A DNA stretch of 64,000 nucleotides, taken from Pseudomonas veronii. GTDB taxonomy: Bacteria > Pseudomonadota > Gammaproteobacteria > Pseudomonadales > Pseudomonadaceae. Under the pieces are notes generated by a model, which was not told where the DNA came from, made no database searches, and saw only the letters and a program-made list of their open reading frames with translations. Positions 32,719-41,499 of the stretch are shown here, piece after piece. A program made the position numbers and the translations under genes. Numbering within the stretch: position 1 is the first letter of the stretch; each line of letters starts with the position of its first letter. Location: NCBI RefSeq assembly GCF_001439695.1, contig NZ_JYLL01000003.1:62001-126000 (forward strand). The letters are read 5' to 3'.

Positions 32719-33564
32719 ATGTCCCAAGACCGTCGCTACAGCTTCGAGTTCTTTCCGACCAAGACCGATGCTGGGCATGAAAAACTGATGGCGACTGCCA
32801 AGCAGTTGGCCAGCTACCACCCCGACTTCTTCTCCTGCACCTACGGCGCTGGCGGCTCGACCCGTGACCGCACGATCAACACCGTGTTGCAGCTGGAAAG
32901 CGAAGTCAAAATTCCCGCCGCGCCGCACTTGTCGTGCGTGGGCGACAGCAAGGCCGACCTGCGCGCCCTGCTGACCCAATACAAAGGCGCCGGCATCAAG
33001 CGCATCGTCGCCCTGCGCGGTGACCTGCCATCCGGCATGGGCATGGCCAGCGGTGAGCTGCGCTACGCCAACGACCTGGTGAGCTTCATCCGCGAAGAAA
33101 GCGGCGATCACTTCCACATCGAAGTGGCCGCTTACCCGGAGATGCATCCACAGGCGCGCAACTTCGAAGACGATCTGCAGAATTTCGTGCGCAAGGCCAA
33201 CGCCGGCGCCGACAGTGCGATCACCCAGTACTTCTTCAACGCCGACAGCTACTTCTACTTCGTCGAGCGTGTACGGGCCATGGGTGTGAACATCCCGATC
33301 GTGCCAGGCATCATGCCGATCACCAACTACAGCAAGCTGGCGCGCTTCTCCGACGCCTGCGGTGCTGAGATCCCACGCTGGGTGCGTAAACAACTGGAAG
33401 CCTATGGCGACGACGTCAAAAGCATCCAGGCATTCGGCGAACAGGTAATCAGTGAGATGTGTGAACAATTGTTGCAAGGTGGTGCGCCAGGGCTGCATTT
33501 CTATACCCTGAACCAGGCTGAACCTAGCCTTGCCATCTGGAACAACCTCAAGCTGCCACGCTGA
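32719..33564 (+). CDS. metF: 5,10-methylenetetrahydrofolate reductase
   Basis: A 281-residue FAD enzyme that reduces methylene-THF to methyl-THF, the methyl donor for methionine synthesis. It opens with YSFEFFPTKTDAGHEKL (catalytic-type Glu, about 7-20), then FFSCTYGAGGSTRDRT, HLSCVGDSKADL, IVALRGDLPSG (about 95-105) and the FAD-binding AAYPEMHPQA; the last part ITQYFFNADSYFYFVERV and GLHFYTLNQAE completes the TIM barrel. The length is close to E. coli MetF (296). With ahcY just upstream and metK at 21 kb, it closes the methyl cycle. The order ahcY-metF is conserved in pseudomonads. Confidence 0.95.
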   Translation: MSQDRRYSFEFFPTKTDAGHEKLMATAKQLASYHPDFFSCTYGAGGSTRDRTINTVLQLESEVKIPAAPHLSCVGDSKADLRALLTQYKGAGIKRIVALRGDLPSGMGMASGELRYANDLVSFIREESGDHFHIEVAAYPEMHPQARNFEDDLQNFVRKANAGADSAITQYFFNADSYFYFVERVRAMGVNIPIVPGIMPITNYSKLARFSDACGAEIPRWVRKQLEAYGDDVKSIQAFGEQVISEMCEQLLQGGAPGLHFYTLNQAEPSLAIWNNLKLPR

Positions 33565-33582
33565 AGTTTGCCCGGCTGTGCC

Positions 33583-33615
33583 AAGGCCCTCGTTTCTACG
33601 AGGGCCTTTGTCGTT
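33583..33615 (+). terminator. Rho-independent terminator of metF
   Basis: AAGGCCCTCG and CGAGGGCCTT pair around TTTCTA, followed by TGTCGTTTT. It begins about 19 bp after the metF stop codon. Confidence 0.85.
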
Positions 33616-33642
33616 TTACATGCCCACGGAACCCAGCAGTCC

Positions 33643-34725
33643 ATGAATACAGTCCCCACGACTTCCCGCCCGCAACTGGTGTATCTGGTTTTCGGTGCCC
33701 AGACCTACCATCAGGAAGCCGTCTTCAGTATCGCCAGCGCCTTGGCTTTTCTGCAGGACACCCCGGACGCCGTCGTGGACATCCAGGTATTCAGCGACAA
33801 CCCCGAACCCTATCGCCTGCTGCCGGTACGCGTGCGCCCGCTGGACGACGCCACCCGCAAACGCTGGAGCGAGCCCCATGGCTATCACTTCCGCACCAAA
33901 CACGTGGTGCTGCGCCAGGTGCTGGAAGAGTCGTCGACAGCCCTGCTGATCGACACCGACACCTTCTTCCACCATTCGCCCACAGCCCTGTTCGAGCGCG
34001 TGCAACCCGGCACTCTGCTGTGCAACGCCTTCTACACCAAGTACGGCGACAATCACGAAAGCATCCTCTATAGCGCCCTGCACCAGCGCCTGCTGGACAT
34101 GGGCGTGGCCGACGATGACATGATGACCCTCAACTCCGGCGTCATCGGCCTGACGCAACAGGACGCGCACATCCTCGATCGCTCCATCGAGTTGATGGAC
34201 GAACTGTTCCCCCACGCCCAGGGCGCCTACACCCTGGAAGAGTTCTGCCTGTCGATCGCCGCCTACCGCACCGTGAATGTGCGCGAGTGCCCGGACCTGA
34301 TCCACCATTACTGGAGCCGCAAGCAGCTGTTCCGCGCCAAGGTCAAAGCGTGGATCGCCAAGCATGCGGCCGCCCCCACCAGCGCGCAGGCCCTGGCCGA
34401 CACGCGTCAGGTTTCCTCGCACCTGCCGCGCCCGCCGCGCTTGCAGCGCCTGATGTACAAACTGATCACCCTGCTCTTGCCCAAGCACCAGCAGCAGTTC
34501 ATCCGCGAAGTTCTCTACGGTTGCTACGAGCACGAGAACGAGTTCGACCAGGCGTGCGGCCCGGTGTGGTGGGACAAGGCGCGGCAGAATCAGGAAGAGC
34601 GCCAGCAACGTCCGCTCGACGCCCACCAACTGGAGCACTGGTTCGCCAACCCGGTGGTCAGGCTGATTCTGGGCGAGCGGCGCAGCGCGATCTACGAACA
34701 CTTGATAACCTCGCCCGCCAAATAA
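33643..34725 (+). CDS. GT-A-type glycosyltransferase-like protein with DXD motif
   Basis: A 360-residue cytoplasmic protein of uncertain family. The N-terminal half has the look of a nucleotide-sugar transferase: QLVYLVFGAQTYHQEAVFSIASAL (strand and helix, about 10-33), then TKHVVLRQVLEESSTALLIDTDTFF with a DTD metal-binding motif (about 104), and NSGVIGL (about 165) as in family 8-like enzymes. The C-terminal 120 residues are basic and helical, without a family I know. The ATG at 33643 is chosen; the longer frame runs into the metF terminator. It has no sugar-biosynthesis neighbours. The transferase call is by motif only. Confidence 0.6.
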   Translation: MNTVPTTSRPQLVYLVFGAQTYHQEAVFSIASALAFLQDTPDAVVDIQVFSDNPEPYRLLPVRVRPLDDATRKRWSEPHGYHFRTKHVVLRQVLEESSTALLIDTDTFFHHSPTALFERVQPGTLLCNAFYTKYGDNHESILYSALHQRLLDMGVADDDMMTLNSGVIGLTQQDAHILDRSIELMDELFPHAQGAYTLEEFCLSIAAYRTVNVRECPDLIHHYWSRKQLFRAKVKAWIAKHAAAPTSAQALADTRQVSSHLPRPPRLQRLMYKLITLLLPKHQQQFIREVLYGCYEHENEFDQACGPVWWDKARQNQEERQQRPLDAHQLEHWFANPVVRLILGERRSAIYEHLITSPAK

Positions 34726-34788
34726 CGATCCTTGCAGATGCGCGTGCCAGAGCTTCTCTTTCATTCAGGAGCATCGTAACCTCAGGCC

Positions 34789-35592
34789 ATGTCCGCCCTT
34801 CTGAAGCTGTTGACTGCGACTCTTTTTACTTGCCTGAGCCTGGCCGCTCACGGCGAGAAATTGCGCATCGTCACCGAACCGTGGGCGCCTTACGTGTATG
34901 ACGACAACGGCACGATGCGCGGGCTGGACTATGAAACCACGGTGATCGTGTTCCAGCGCCTGGGCGTCGATGTGCAGTGGCAATTCCTGCCGTGGAAACG
35001 CTGCCTGGCGATGCTCGAACAAGGCCACGCCGACGGCGCGCTGGACATTTTCCACAGCCATGAACGCGATGCCCTGCTGCTGTACCCCAGCGAACCGCTG
35101 TCGGAAGTGGAGTTCGTGCTGTTCTACGCCAATGAGCGGCCCCACCCGGTCCAGACCCTCGACGAGTTGCGCGGGCTGACCGTGGGCACCTCGCCGGGTT
35201 ACCTGTACGGCGCCGAATTCAGTGAGTCCAACATGTTCCAACGCGAGCCGGCGCCGAGTCATGAAGCGAACTTCGGCAAATTGCTGCTTGGCCGCATCGA
35301 TCTGCTGGTGACTGACCGCAGGGTCGGCCAGCATGTGATCGCGGCCTTGGGCCTGGAAGGCCAGGTCAGCCAGGCGCCCGCCGTGATCCGCCGCCAGCAG
35401 CAGTTCCTCGCCGTGCGCCGTGGCGCGGGCATGGACCTGCTGGTGCAGCGCTTTGCCGCCGAACTCAAGCGCTTCAAACAAGAGCCGGCCTACGCCGCCT
35501 TGAGTGCCAAATATGGTGGTATTCAAAGCGCAGCGGCGCCGATTACACTGCACGAACACACCGTTGAGCAGCAGGAAAGCAGCGCGCGGTGA
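34789..35592 (+). CDS. Periplasmic solute-binding protein, SBP_bac_3 family (orphan)
   Basis: A 267-residue secreted binding protein. The signal peptide MSALLKLLTATLFTCLSLAAHGE is followed by KLRIVTEPWAPYVYDDNGTMRGLDYE, the usual opening of amino-acid-type family 3 proteins, then FLPWKRCLAMLEQGHADG, and a Lys/Phe-rich end LKRFKQEPAYAALSAKYGG. No transporter subunits are next to it. A second protein of the same type sits at 7844-8581. In pseudomonads such orphans may serve distant transporters or sensor systems. Ligand unknown. Confidence 0.82.
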   Translation: MSALLKLLTATLFTCLSLAAHGEKLRIVTEPWAPYVYDDNGTMRGLDYETTVIVFQRLGVDVQWQFLPWKRCLAMLEQGHADGALDIFHSHERDALLLYPSEPLSEVEFVLFYANERPHPVQTLDELRGLTVGTSPGYLYGAEFSESNMFQREPAPSHEANFGKLLLGRIDLLVTDRRVGQHVIAALGLEGQVSQAPAVIRRQQQFLAVRRGAGMDLLVQRFAAELKRFKQEPAYAALSAKYGGIQSAAAPITLHEHTVEQQESSAR

Positions 35593-35814
35593 TTGCTCTG
35601 TTATACTCGGGCCTTCCCGCCAGGCTTACGCCCGGCCGCTGAGGTCTTGAAAAAGACACCCAACCCAGCTACTGCGCAGCTTTGCGGCCCGCGCGAGCCA
35701 TTGGAGTGTCCGCCAGACGCAGCAGGACCGGACGGGGTTGCGCTCCCCTAAGCGCCATTCACGCCCGGCAAGATTATCCCTTTGGGCCAAGCCCTAACTA
35801 AAACAGGATTACTC
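35593..35814 (+). promoter_or_regulatory. 222-bp leader region of rhlE2
   Basis: A TATACT box at 35602-35607 sits near the 5' end, without a convincing -35. The rest is GC-rich and could give a leader of about 200 bases before the rhlE2 ATG. Several inverted segments such as GCCCGGC/GCCGGGC-like stretches are visible, but no known RNA family was recognised. The ribosome site near the start is ACAGGATT. Confidence 0.35.
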
Positions 35815-37716
35815 ATGTCCTTTGCTTCCCTCGGTCTCTCCGAGGCTTTAGTCCGCGCCATCGAGGCAGCGGGCTATACCGAGCCTACTCCGGTGCAACA
35901 GCGGGCTATTCCCGCCGTGTTGCAAGGTCGCGACCTGATGGTTGCGGCTCAGACAGGTACTGGTAAAACCGGCGGCTTCGCCCTCCCGATTCTGGAGCGG
36001 TTGTTCCCCAATGGTCACCCGGACAAGTCCCAGCGTCATGGCCCGCGCCAACCGCGCGTACTGGTCCTGACCCCTACCCGCGAACTCGCCGCCCAAGTGC
36101 ACGACAGCTTCAAGCTGTATGCCCGCGACCTGAAGTTCGTCAGCGCCTGCATCTTCGGCGGCGTCGGCATGAACCCACAGGTTCAGGCCATGTCCCGTGG
36201 CGTTGACGTCCTCGTCGCCTGCCCGGGTCGCCTGCTCGACCTGTGCGGCCAAGGCAGCGTCGATTTGTCCCACGTGGAAATCCTCGTGCTCGACGAAGCC
36301 GACCGCATGCTCGACATGGGCTTTGTCCATGACGTGAAAAAGGTCCTCGCCCGCCTGCCGGCCAAACGTCAGAACCTGCTGTTCTCGGCAACGTTCTCCA
36401 ACGACATCACCGCCCTGGCCGGCAAGTTGCTGCACAACCCGGAGCGCATCGAGGTCACGCCGCCGAACACCACGGTCGAGCGTATCGAACAACGCGTGTT
36501 CCGCCTGGCCGCCAGCCACAAGCGTTCGTTGCTGGCGCACCTGATCACCCACGGCGCGTGGGAACAGGTGCTGGTGTTCACCCGCACCAAGCACGGCGCC
36601 AACCGCCTGGCCGAGTACCTGGACAAGCACGGCCTCACCGCCGTCGCCATCCACGGCAACAAGAGCCAGAACGCGCGCACCAAAGCGCTGGCCGACTTCA
36701 AGGCCGGTGAAGTACGCATCCTGGTGGCCACCGATATCGCCGCACGCGGCCTGGATATCGACCAACTGCCGCACGTGGTCAACTTCGAGCTGCCTAACGT
36801 CGACGAAGACTACGTACACCGTATCGGCCGTACCGGCCGTGCCGGTCGTTCGGGCGAAGCCATCTCCCTGGTTGCGCCGGACGAAGAAAAACTGCTGAAA
36901 AGCATCGAGCGCATGACCAAGCAGAAAATCGCCGACGGCGACCTGATGGGCTTCGATGCCAGCACCGTTGAGGCCGAGAAGCCTGAGGTGCGCGAGCGTC
37001 CGGACGTGCGTAACCCACGCAACCCACGCGGTCCGAAGGGCGATGGCCCGAACGGCGGCGGTGGTGGTGGCGGTCGTCGCGACAAGGGCAAGGACAAGGG
37101 CGGCAAGGAAAAAGCGCCGACCAACGGCCGTGGCGAACGCCCGGCCCGCGAGCAGAAGCCCCGCGAAGGCACCCCGGCCCGCGAACAGCGTCAGCCGAGC
37201 CAGCCAAGCCAGCCGCCACGCGCCAGCGCCGACCGCGCGCCGGACGAGTTCCTCGACGACGATGTGGATAACTTCGGTAACCGCGTCGACTACGTGCCCC
37301 AGGCCAAACCGGCCCAGGGCCGTGGCCGTCGTCCAGGCGCTCCGGCTCCGGGCGCTGGCACTGGCGCACCGCGTGGCGGCCAGCCACAGGGCGCGCGTCA
37401 GAATGGCCCGCGCAACAGCAGCGGCGGCACCACCGGTACGCCACCGGCCAAGCGCAGCGGCCCGCGTAACGGCGCACCGCGTGATGGCCAGGCGCGTCGC
37501 GAAGACTCGCGCAGCAACAACCGCCGCCCGGCCCGTGACGACCAGCCACGCTTGTCCGAGCCAGCGGTGCAGAACCCGCGCGGCGGCCCCGCGCCGAAGA
37601 TCATCCACAAGGAGTCGAAAGCCGACCGCTTCCCGACACCGGAGCAGCTGGATCAGTTGCCAGGCCGTCCTCGTGGTGAAAAACCAGCGCTGCTGACCCG
37701 CAACCGCGAAGCATAA
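35815..37716 (+). CDS. rhlE2: DEAD-box RNA helicase RhlE2
   Basis: A 633-residue RhlE-group helicase. The catalytic core takes about 380 residues: Q-motif PTPVQQRAI, Walker A AQTGTGKT (45-52), PTRELA, DEAD (about 160), SAT, and [15 protein letters not shown]. The remaining 250 residues are a low-complexity tail rich in Arg, Gly, Pro and Gln with a GGGGGGG run and repeated NPRNPRG/RGRR elements, expected to be disordered and RNA-binding. This long tail distinguishes RhlE2 (P. aeruginosa PA0428) from shorter RhlE1; RhlE2 there affects mRNA decay and virulence. Order metF-binding protein-rhlE2 fits the PA0428-PA0430 neighbourhood. The ATG at 35815 is used. Confidence 0.88.
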   Translation: MSFASLGLSEALVRAIEAAGYTEPTPVQQRAIPAVLQGRDLMVAAQTGTGKTGGFALPILERLFPNGHPDKSQRHGPRQPRVLVLTPTRELAAQVHDSFKLYARDLKFVSACIFGGVGMNPQVQAMSRGVDVLVACPGRLLDLCGQGSVDLSHVEILVLDEADRMLDMGFVHDVKKVLARLPAKRQNLLFSATFSNDITALAGKLLHNPERIEVTPPNTTVERIEQRVFRLAASHKRSLLAHLITHGAWEQVLVFTRTKHGANRLAEYLDKHGLTAVAIHGNKSQNARTKALADFKAGEVRILVATDIAARGLDIDQLPHVVNFELPNVDEDYVHRIGRTGRAGRSGEAISLVAPDEEKLLKSIERMTKQKIADGDLMGFDASTVEAEKPEVRERPDVRNPRNPRGPKGDGPNGGGGGGGRRDKGKDKGGKEKAPTNGRGERPAREQKPREGTPAREQRQPSQPSQPPRASADRAPDEFLDDDVDNFGNRVDYVPQAKPAQGRGRRPGAPAPGAGTGAPRGGQPQGARQNGPRNSSGGTTGTPPAKRSGPRNGAPRDGQARREDSRSNNRRPARDDQPRLSEPAVQNPRGGPAPKIIHKESKADRFPTPEQLDQLPGRPRGEKPALLTRNREA

Positions 37717-37750
37717 AAAAAAACCCGTATCGCGAGATACGGGTTTTTTT
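37714..37750 (+). terminator. Strong bidirectional rho-independent terminator after rhlE2
   Basis: CCCGTATC and GATACGGG pair around GCGA at 37724-37743, flanked by nine A on the left and seven T on the right. It overlaps the rhlE2 stop codon and can also end transcripts from the other side. Confidence 0.93.
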
Positions 37751-37753
37751 GCC

Positions 37754-37853
37754 TGTAGGAGCGAGCTTGCTCGCGAAGGTCGTCAACGATAACGCTGGCA
37801 GCCTGAAAAAACGCGGTGTCTCTACGTTTTTCGCGAGCAACCTCGCTCCAACA
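37754..37853. repeat. REPIN with a decayed right arm, TGTAGGAGCGAGC type
   Basis: The left arm TGTAGGAGCGAGCTTGCTCG (37754) is intact. The right arm reads CGAGCAACCTCGCTCCAACA, with two changes from the consensus (GCTCG to CCTCG and CCTACA to CCAACA). The interior tag GTCAACGATAACGC matches the copy at 17631. Confidence 0.8.
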
Positions 37854-37862
37854 AGTGAAGCG

Positions 37863-38459
37863 TTACTTCGCTTTCACACCTTCAAACGTCACGTACAGCT
37901 CAACATTGTTGGACGCTGGGCCCAGGTCCATCTGCTTGCCGAAGTCTTGGCGATTGAAGCTGGTGGTGCCTTCAAAACCGGCACGGTAGCCGCCCCATGG
38001 ATCCTTGCCTTCACCCAGGAAGGTGGCCTTGACGACGATCGGCTTGGTCACGCCGTGCAGGGTCAGGTCGCCGGTCACGTCGGCAGTGACTTGGCCCGCA
38101 GCATTCTTACCGGTGGTTTTAACACTGGTGGAGACGAACTTGGCATCGGCAAACTTGCCAACGTCCAGGAAGTCTTTGCTGGAGATGTGCTTGTCACGTT
38201 CAGCGTGGTTGGTGAACACGCTGGCGGTGCGGACGTTGAACTCAATCTTGCTGTCTTCAGGCTTGGCGGCATCGAAGCTGAACTTGCCGTCCAGGTCCTT
38301 GAACGTACCGGTGATGAAGCTGTAGCCCAAGTGGCTGATCTTGAAGTCGACGAAGGCGTGCTGGCCTTCTTTGTCGACAACATAGTCAGCGGCCATCACC
38401 TGGCCTGCGGACAGCAGAGCAGAACCGATTGCCAGAGCAGCGAGTGTCTTTTTCAACAT
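37863..38459 (-). CDS. yceI: YceI family periplasmic protein
   Basis: A 198-residue lipocalin-like secreted protein. The signal peptide [25 protein letters not shown] precedes the YceI barrel: [33 protein letters not shown], then [51 protein letters not shown] (the family signature) and [16 protein letters not shown]. YceI proteins bind long isoprenoid lipids in the periplasm. The ATG at 38459 fits the signal peptide. It lies 32 bp after the cytochrome b561 gene; the yceJ-yceI pair is a common operon. Confidence 0.93.
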   Translation of the reverse strand: MLKKTLAALAIGSALLSAGQVMAADYVVDKEGQHAFVDFKISHLGYSFITGTFKDLDGKFSFDAAKPEDSKIEFNVRTASVFTNHAERDKHISSKDFLDVGKFADAKFVSTSVKTTGKNAAGQVTADVTGDLTLHGVTKPIVVKATFLGEGKDPWGGYRAGFEGTTSFNRQDFGKQMDLGPASNNVELYVTFEGVKAK

Positions 38460-38491
38460 GCTTTCTATTCCTTGTGAGTCGAGGTTGAACA

Positions 38492-39043
38492 TCAGGCTTT
38501 GCGCCCCAGCATTCGCGTGAGGGTCGCATCACGATCGATAAAGTGGTGTTTCAACGCGGCCACGCCGTGCAGGCCGGCGAAAACCACCAGCACCCAGGCG
38601 AGGTACAGATGCACCACGCCTGCGGTGTCTGCCTGGTCCGGCAAGCCGGAAACCAAGGCAGGAATCTCAAACAGGCCAAACACCGGGATACCCACACCGT
38701 CCGCGGTGGAAATCAGGTAACCGGCGATCATCACGGCAAACAAGCCGACATAAAGGAACCCATGGCCAAATGCAGCACCGATCCGCGTCAGCCGGCTGTA
38801 GCTGGCCAGCGCCGGTGGCGGCGGGCTGATCAGGCGCCAGACGATACGCACCAGCATGATGGCGAACAGCGTGATGCCTATGCTTTTGTGCAGATCCGGC
38901 GCGTCTTTGCGCCATGCGCTGTAGTAGTCGAGACCGACCATCCACAAGCCCAGGGCGAACAGACCAAACACCACCAGGGCCACGCCCCAGTGCAATACCA
39001 TGCTGACCCAGCCGTAGCGGGCTGGTGAGTTACGTAGCTGCAT
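38492..39043 (-). CDS. yceJ: Cytochrome b561 family protein (YceJ-like)
   Basis: A 183-residue inner-membrane di-heme b-type cytochrome with four hydrophobic helices. Heme-ligand histidines are suggested by VLHWGVALV in helix 1, [20 protein letters not shown] in helix 2 and [25 protein letters not shown] in the last helices. [13 protein letters not shown] is the usual opening of bacterial b561 proteins. Likely moves electrons between quinones and periplasmic partners. First gene of the yceJ-yceI unit and divergent from bioA. Confidence 0.9.
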   Translation of the reverse strand: MQLRNSPARYGWVSMVLHWGVALVVFGLFALGLWMVGLDYYSAWRKDAPDLHKSIGITLFAIMLVRIVWRLISPPPPALASYSRLTRIGAAFGHGFLYVGLFAVMIAGYLISTADGVGIPVFGLFEIPALVSGLPDQADTAGVVHLYLAWVLVVFAGLHGVAALKHHFIDRDATLTRMLGRKA

Positions 39044-39315
39044 GTACTTAATCCCGTAAGAACTGTGCTCAAGACTAACGATTTACCTATCGAATTAAAG
39101 CGCAATTTTTTGCTTTGAAATATCGAGAAATATGATCATAAGCCTAGGCATAATACGTTAACGAGGGATTAAGACTATTCCTAAGAAACGTGACAGACCG
39201 TCCTGTGTTTACTGCGAATTGCCCCACAATGGCTTGTGACACGGGCCTCCATTGCATAGGCTTGCGCGATTGTTTCGCCTGCGCCGGGCGCAGGACCGCT
39301 TCGAGGAGATAGACG
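39044..39315. other. 272-bp AT-rich divergent region between yceJ and bioA
   Basis: This is a marked AT-rich stretch for this genome. Around 39085-39135 TATCGA occurs twice as a direct repeat, and AAAGC/GCTTT form a loose dyad between them. It should contain the promoters of both flanking genes. No BirA-type operator was recognised. Confidence 0.4.
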
Positions 39316-40722
39316 ATGGGCTTGAACAACCAGTGGATGCAACGCGACCTTGCGGTGCTGTGGCATCCCTGCACCCAGATGAAAGACCACCAGCAACTGC
39401 CGCTGATCCCGATCAAGCGCGGTGAAGGCGTGTGGCTGGAAGACTTCGAAGGCAAGCGCTACCTCGACGCCGTCAGCTCCTGGTGGGTCAACGTGTTCGG
39501 CCACGCCAACCCGCGCATCAACCAACGCATCAAAGACCAGGTCGACCAGCTGGAACACGTGATCCTCGCCGGTTTCAGCCACCAGCCGGTGATCGAACTG
39601 TCCGAGCGCCTGGTGGCGATGACGCCCGCAGGCCTGACCCGGTGCTTCTACGCCGATAACGGTTCGTCGTGCATCGAAGTCGCGTTGAAGATGAGCTTTC
39701 ACTATTGGCTCAACCGCGGCCTGCCGAACAAAAAACGCTTCGTCACCCTGACCAACAGCTACCACGGCGAAACCATCGCCGCGATGTCGGTGGGCGACGT
39801 GCCGCTGTTCACCGAAACCTACAAAGCGCTGCTGCTCGACACCATCAAGGTGCCAAGCCCGGACTGCTACCTGCGCCCCGAGGGCATGAGCTGGGAAGAA
39901 CACTCGCGCAACATGTTCCTGGCCATGGAACAGACCCTGGCGGACAACCACGACACAGTCGCCGCCGTAATCGTCGAACCGCTGATCCAGGGCGCCGGCG
40001 GCATGCGTATGTACCACCCGGTATACCTCAAGCTGCTGCGCGAAGCCTGCGACCGCTACGGCGTACACCTGATCCACGACGAAATCGCCGTGGGCTTCGG
40101 CCGCACCGGCAGCATGTTCGCCTGTGAACAGGCCGGTATCCGCCCGGACTTCCTGTGCCTGTCCAAGGCCCTCACCGGCGGCTACCTGCCGCTGGCGGCG
40201 GTGGTCACCACCGAAGATGTCTACAGCGCCTTCTACGACGACTACCCGACCCTGCGCGCCTTCCTGCATTCCCACAGCTACACCGGCAACCCGCTGGCGT
40301 GCGCGGCGGCCCTGGCGACCCTGGATATTTTCGAAGAAGACAACGTCATCGAAAACAACAAGGCCCTGGCCCAGCGCATGGCCACGGCCACCGCGCACCT
40401 GGCGGACCACCCCCATGTGTCGGAAGTGCGCCAGACCGGCATGGTGCTGGCCATCGAGATGGTCCAGGACAAAGCCACCAAGACCGCCTACCCCTGGCAG
40501 GAGCGCCGTGGCCTGAAGGTGTTCGAGCACGCCCTGGCGCGCGGCGCGCTGCTGCGGCCGTTGGGCAGCGTGGTGTACTTCCTGCCGCCGTATGTGATTA
40601 CGCCGGAGCAGATCGACTTTTTGGCGGAAGTGGCCAGCGAAGGGATCGATATCGCCACCAACAGCAAGGTGAGCGTTGCCGTGCCCAAAGACTTCCACCC
40701 AGGCTTTCGCGATCCAGGTTGA
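39316..40722 (+). CDS. bioA: Adenosylmethionine-8-amino-7-oxononanoate aminotransferase
   Basis: A 468-residue PLP enzyme of biotin synthesis that uses SAM as amino donor to turn KAPA into DAPA. Class III aminotransferase landmarks: WHPCTQMKDH near the N-terminus (a BioA signature), DAVSSWWVNVFGHANP, YADNGSSCIEVALKM, NSYHGETIAAMSVGD, HLIHDEIAVGFGRTGSMFA (PLP-binding Asp) and LCLSKALTGGYLPLAAV with the Schiff-base Lys. Length is a little over E. coli BioA (429). It is followed directly by rsmE, the same order as P. aeruginosa PA0420-PA0419. Confidence 0.94.
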   Translation: MGLNNQWMQRDLAVLWHPCTQMKDHQQLPLIPIKRGEGVWLEDFEGKRYLDAVSSWWVNVFGHANPRINQRIKDQVDQLEHVILAGFSHQPVIELSERLVAMTPAGLTRCFYADNGSSCIEVALKMSFHYWLNRGLPNKKRFVTLTNSYHGETIAAMSVGDVPLFTETYKALLLDTIKVPSPDCYLRPEGMSWEEHSRNMFLAMEQTLADNHDTVAAVIVEPLIQGAGGMRMYHPVYLKLLREACDRYGVHLIHDEIAVGFGRTGSMFACEQAGIRPDFLCLSKALTGGYLPLAAVVTTEDVYSAFYDDYPTLRAFLHSHSYTGNPLACAAALATLDIFEEDNVIENNKALAQRMATATAHLADHPHVSEVRQTGMVLAIEMVQDKATKTAYPWQERRGLKVFEHALARGALLRPLGSVVYFLPPYVITPEQIDFLAEVASEGIDIATNSKVSVAVPKDFHPGFRDPG

Positions 40723-40761
40723 TTTGCCCTTCAAGCTTTGTATTTTTTCCAGAGAACAGAC

Positions 40762-41481
40762 ATGAGACTGTCCCGCTTTTTCACCGACACCCCGCTGAGC
40801 CTCGGCGATCACGAATTGCCTGAAGCCCAGGCGCACTACATCAGCCGCGTGCTGCGCATGGGCGAAGGCGATGCCGTGCAACTGTTCGACGGTTCCGGCC
40901 AGGAGTTTCGCGGCACGTTGCTGGAGGTCGGTAAAAAACACGTCAGCGTGCAACTGACCGAGCAATTCGCCGGGCAGGCCGAATCGCCGCTGCACATTCA
41001 CCTCGGCCAGGGCCTGTCCCGCGGCGAGCGGATGGATTGGGCGATTCAGAAAGCCACCGAACTGGGCGTCAACGCCATCACGCCGATTTTCAGCGAACGC
41101 TGCGAAGTGCGCCTCAAGGACGAACGCGCCGACAAACGCCTGCTGCACTGGCGCCAGGTGGCGATCAGCGCCTGCGAGCAATGCGGGCGCTCGACGGTGC
41201 CGGTGATTCATCCACCGCTGCTACTGGCCGATTGGCTGAAGCAGACCGAGGCGGACCTGAAGCTGGTGCTGCACCCGGTGGCAGAGCCGATGGTCAGCCA
41301 TGCCAAGCCATCGAGCCTGGCGTTCCTGATCGGGCCCGAAGGCGGCTTGACCGACCCTGAAGTCGACACCGCCCAAGACGCCGGCTTCCACGCCGCCCGC
41401 CTCGGCCCGCGCGTGTTGCGCACCGAAACCGCGCCGGTCGTCGCGCTGGCCGTCGCCCAACAACTGTGGGGCGACTTCTGA
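40762..41481 (+). CDS. rsmE: 16S rRNA (uracil-1498-N3)-methyltransferase
   Basis: A 239-residue SPOUT-class methyltransferase that modifies U1498 in helix 44 of 16S rRNA. The N-terminal PUA-like part opens MRLSRFFTDTP and has HYISRVLRMGEGD. The trefoil-knot part has GERMDWAIQKATELGVNAITP (about 85-105), RSE-like FSERCEV, QVAISACEQCGRSTVP and the SAM-binding knot LIGPEGGLTDPEV ... LGPRVLRTETAPVVALA. The ATG at 40762 is chosen (the longer frame starts inside the bioA-rsmE gap). Probably co-transcribed with bioA. Confidence 0.95.
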   Translation: MRLSRFFTDTPLSLGDHELPEAQAHYISRVLRMGEGDAVQLFDGSGQEFRGTLLEVGKKHVSVQLTEQFAGQAESPLHIHLGQGLSRGERMDWAIQKATELGVNAITPIFSERCEVRLKDERADKRLLHWRQVAISACEQCGRSTVPVIHPPLLLADWLKQTEADLKLVLHPVAEPMVSHAKPSSLAFLIGPEGGLTDPEVDTAQDAGFHAARLGPRVLRTETAPVVALAVAQQLWGDF

Positions 41482-41499
41482 CCGGCCCGAGGAGCGGGT

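Noticed and set aside
33568..33642. Upstream in-frame start for the glycosyltransferase-like gene
   Set aside because: The extension would be translated from within the metF terminator and has no domain sequence; the ATG at 33643 is better placed.
38499..39028. Open frames on the plus strand over the cytochrome b561 gene
   Set aside because: They are shadows of a clear four-helix membrane protein and have no start signals.
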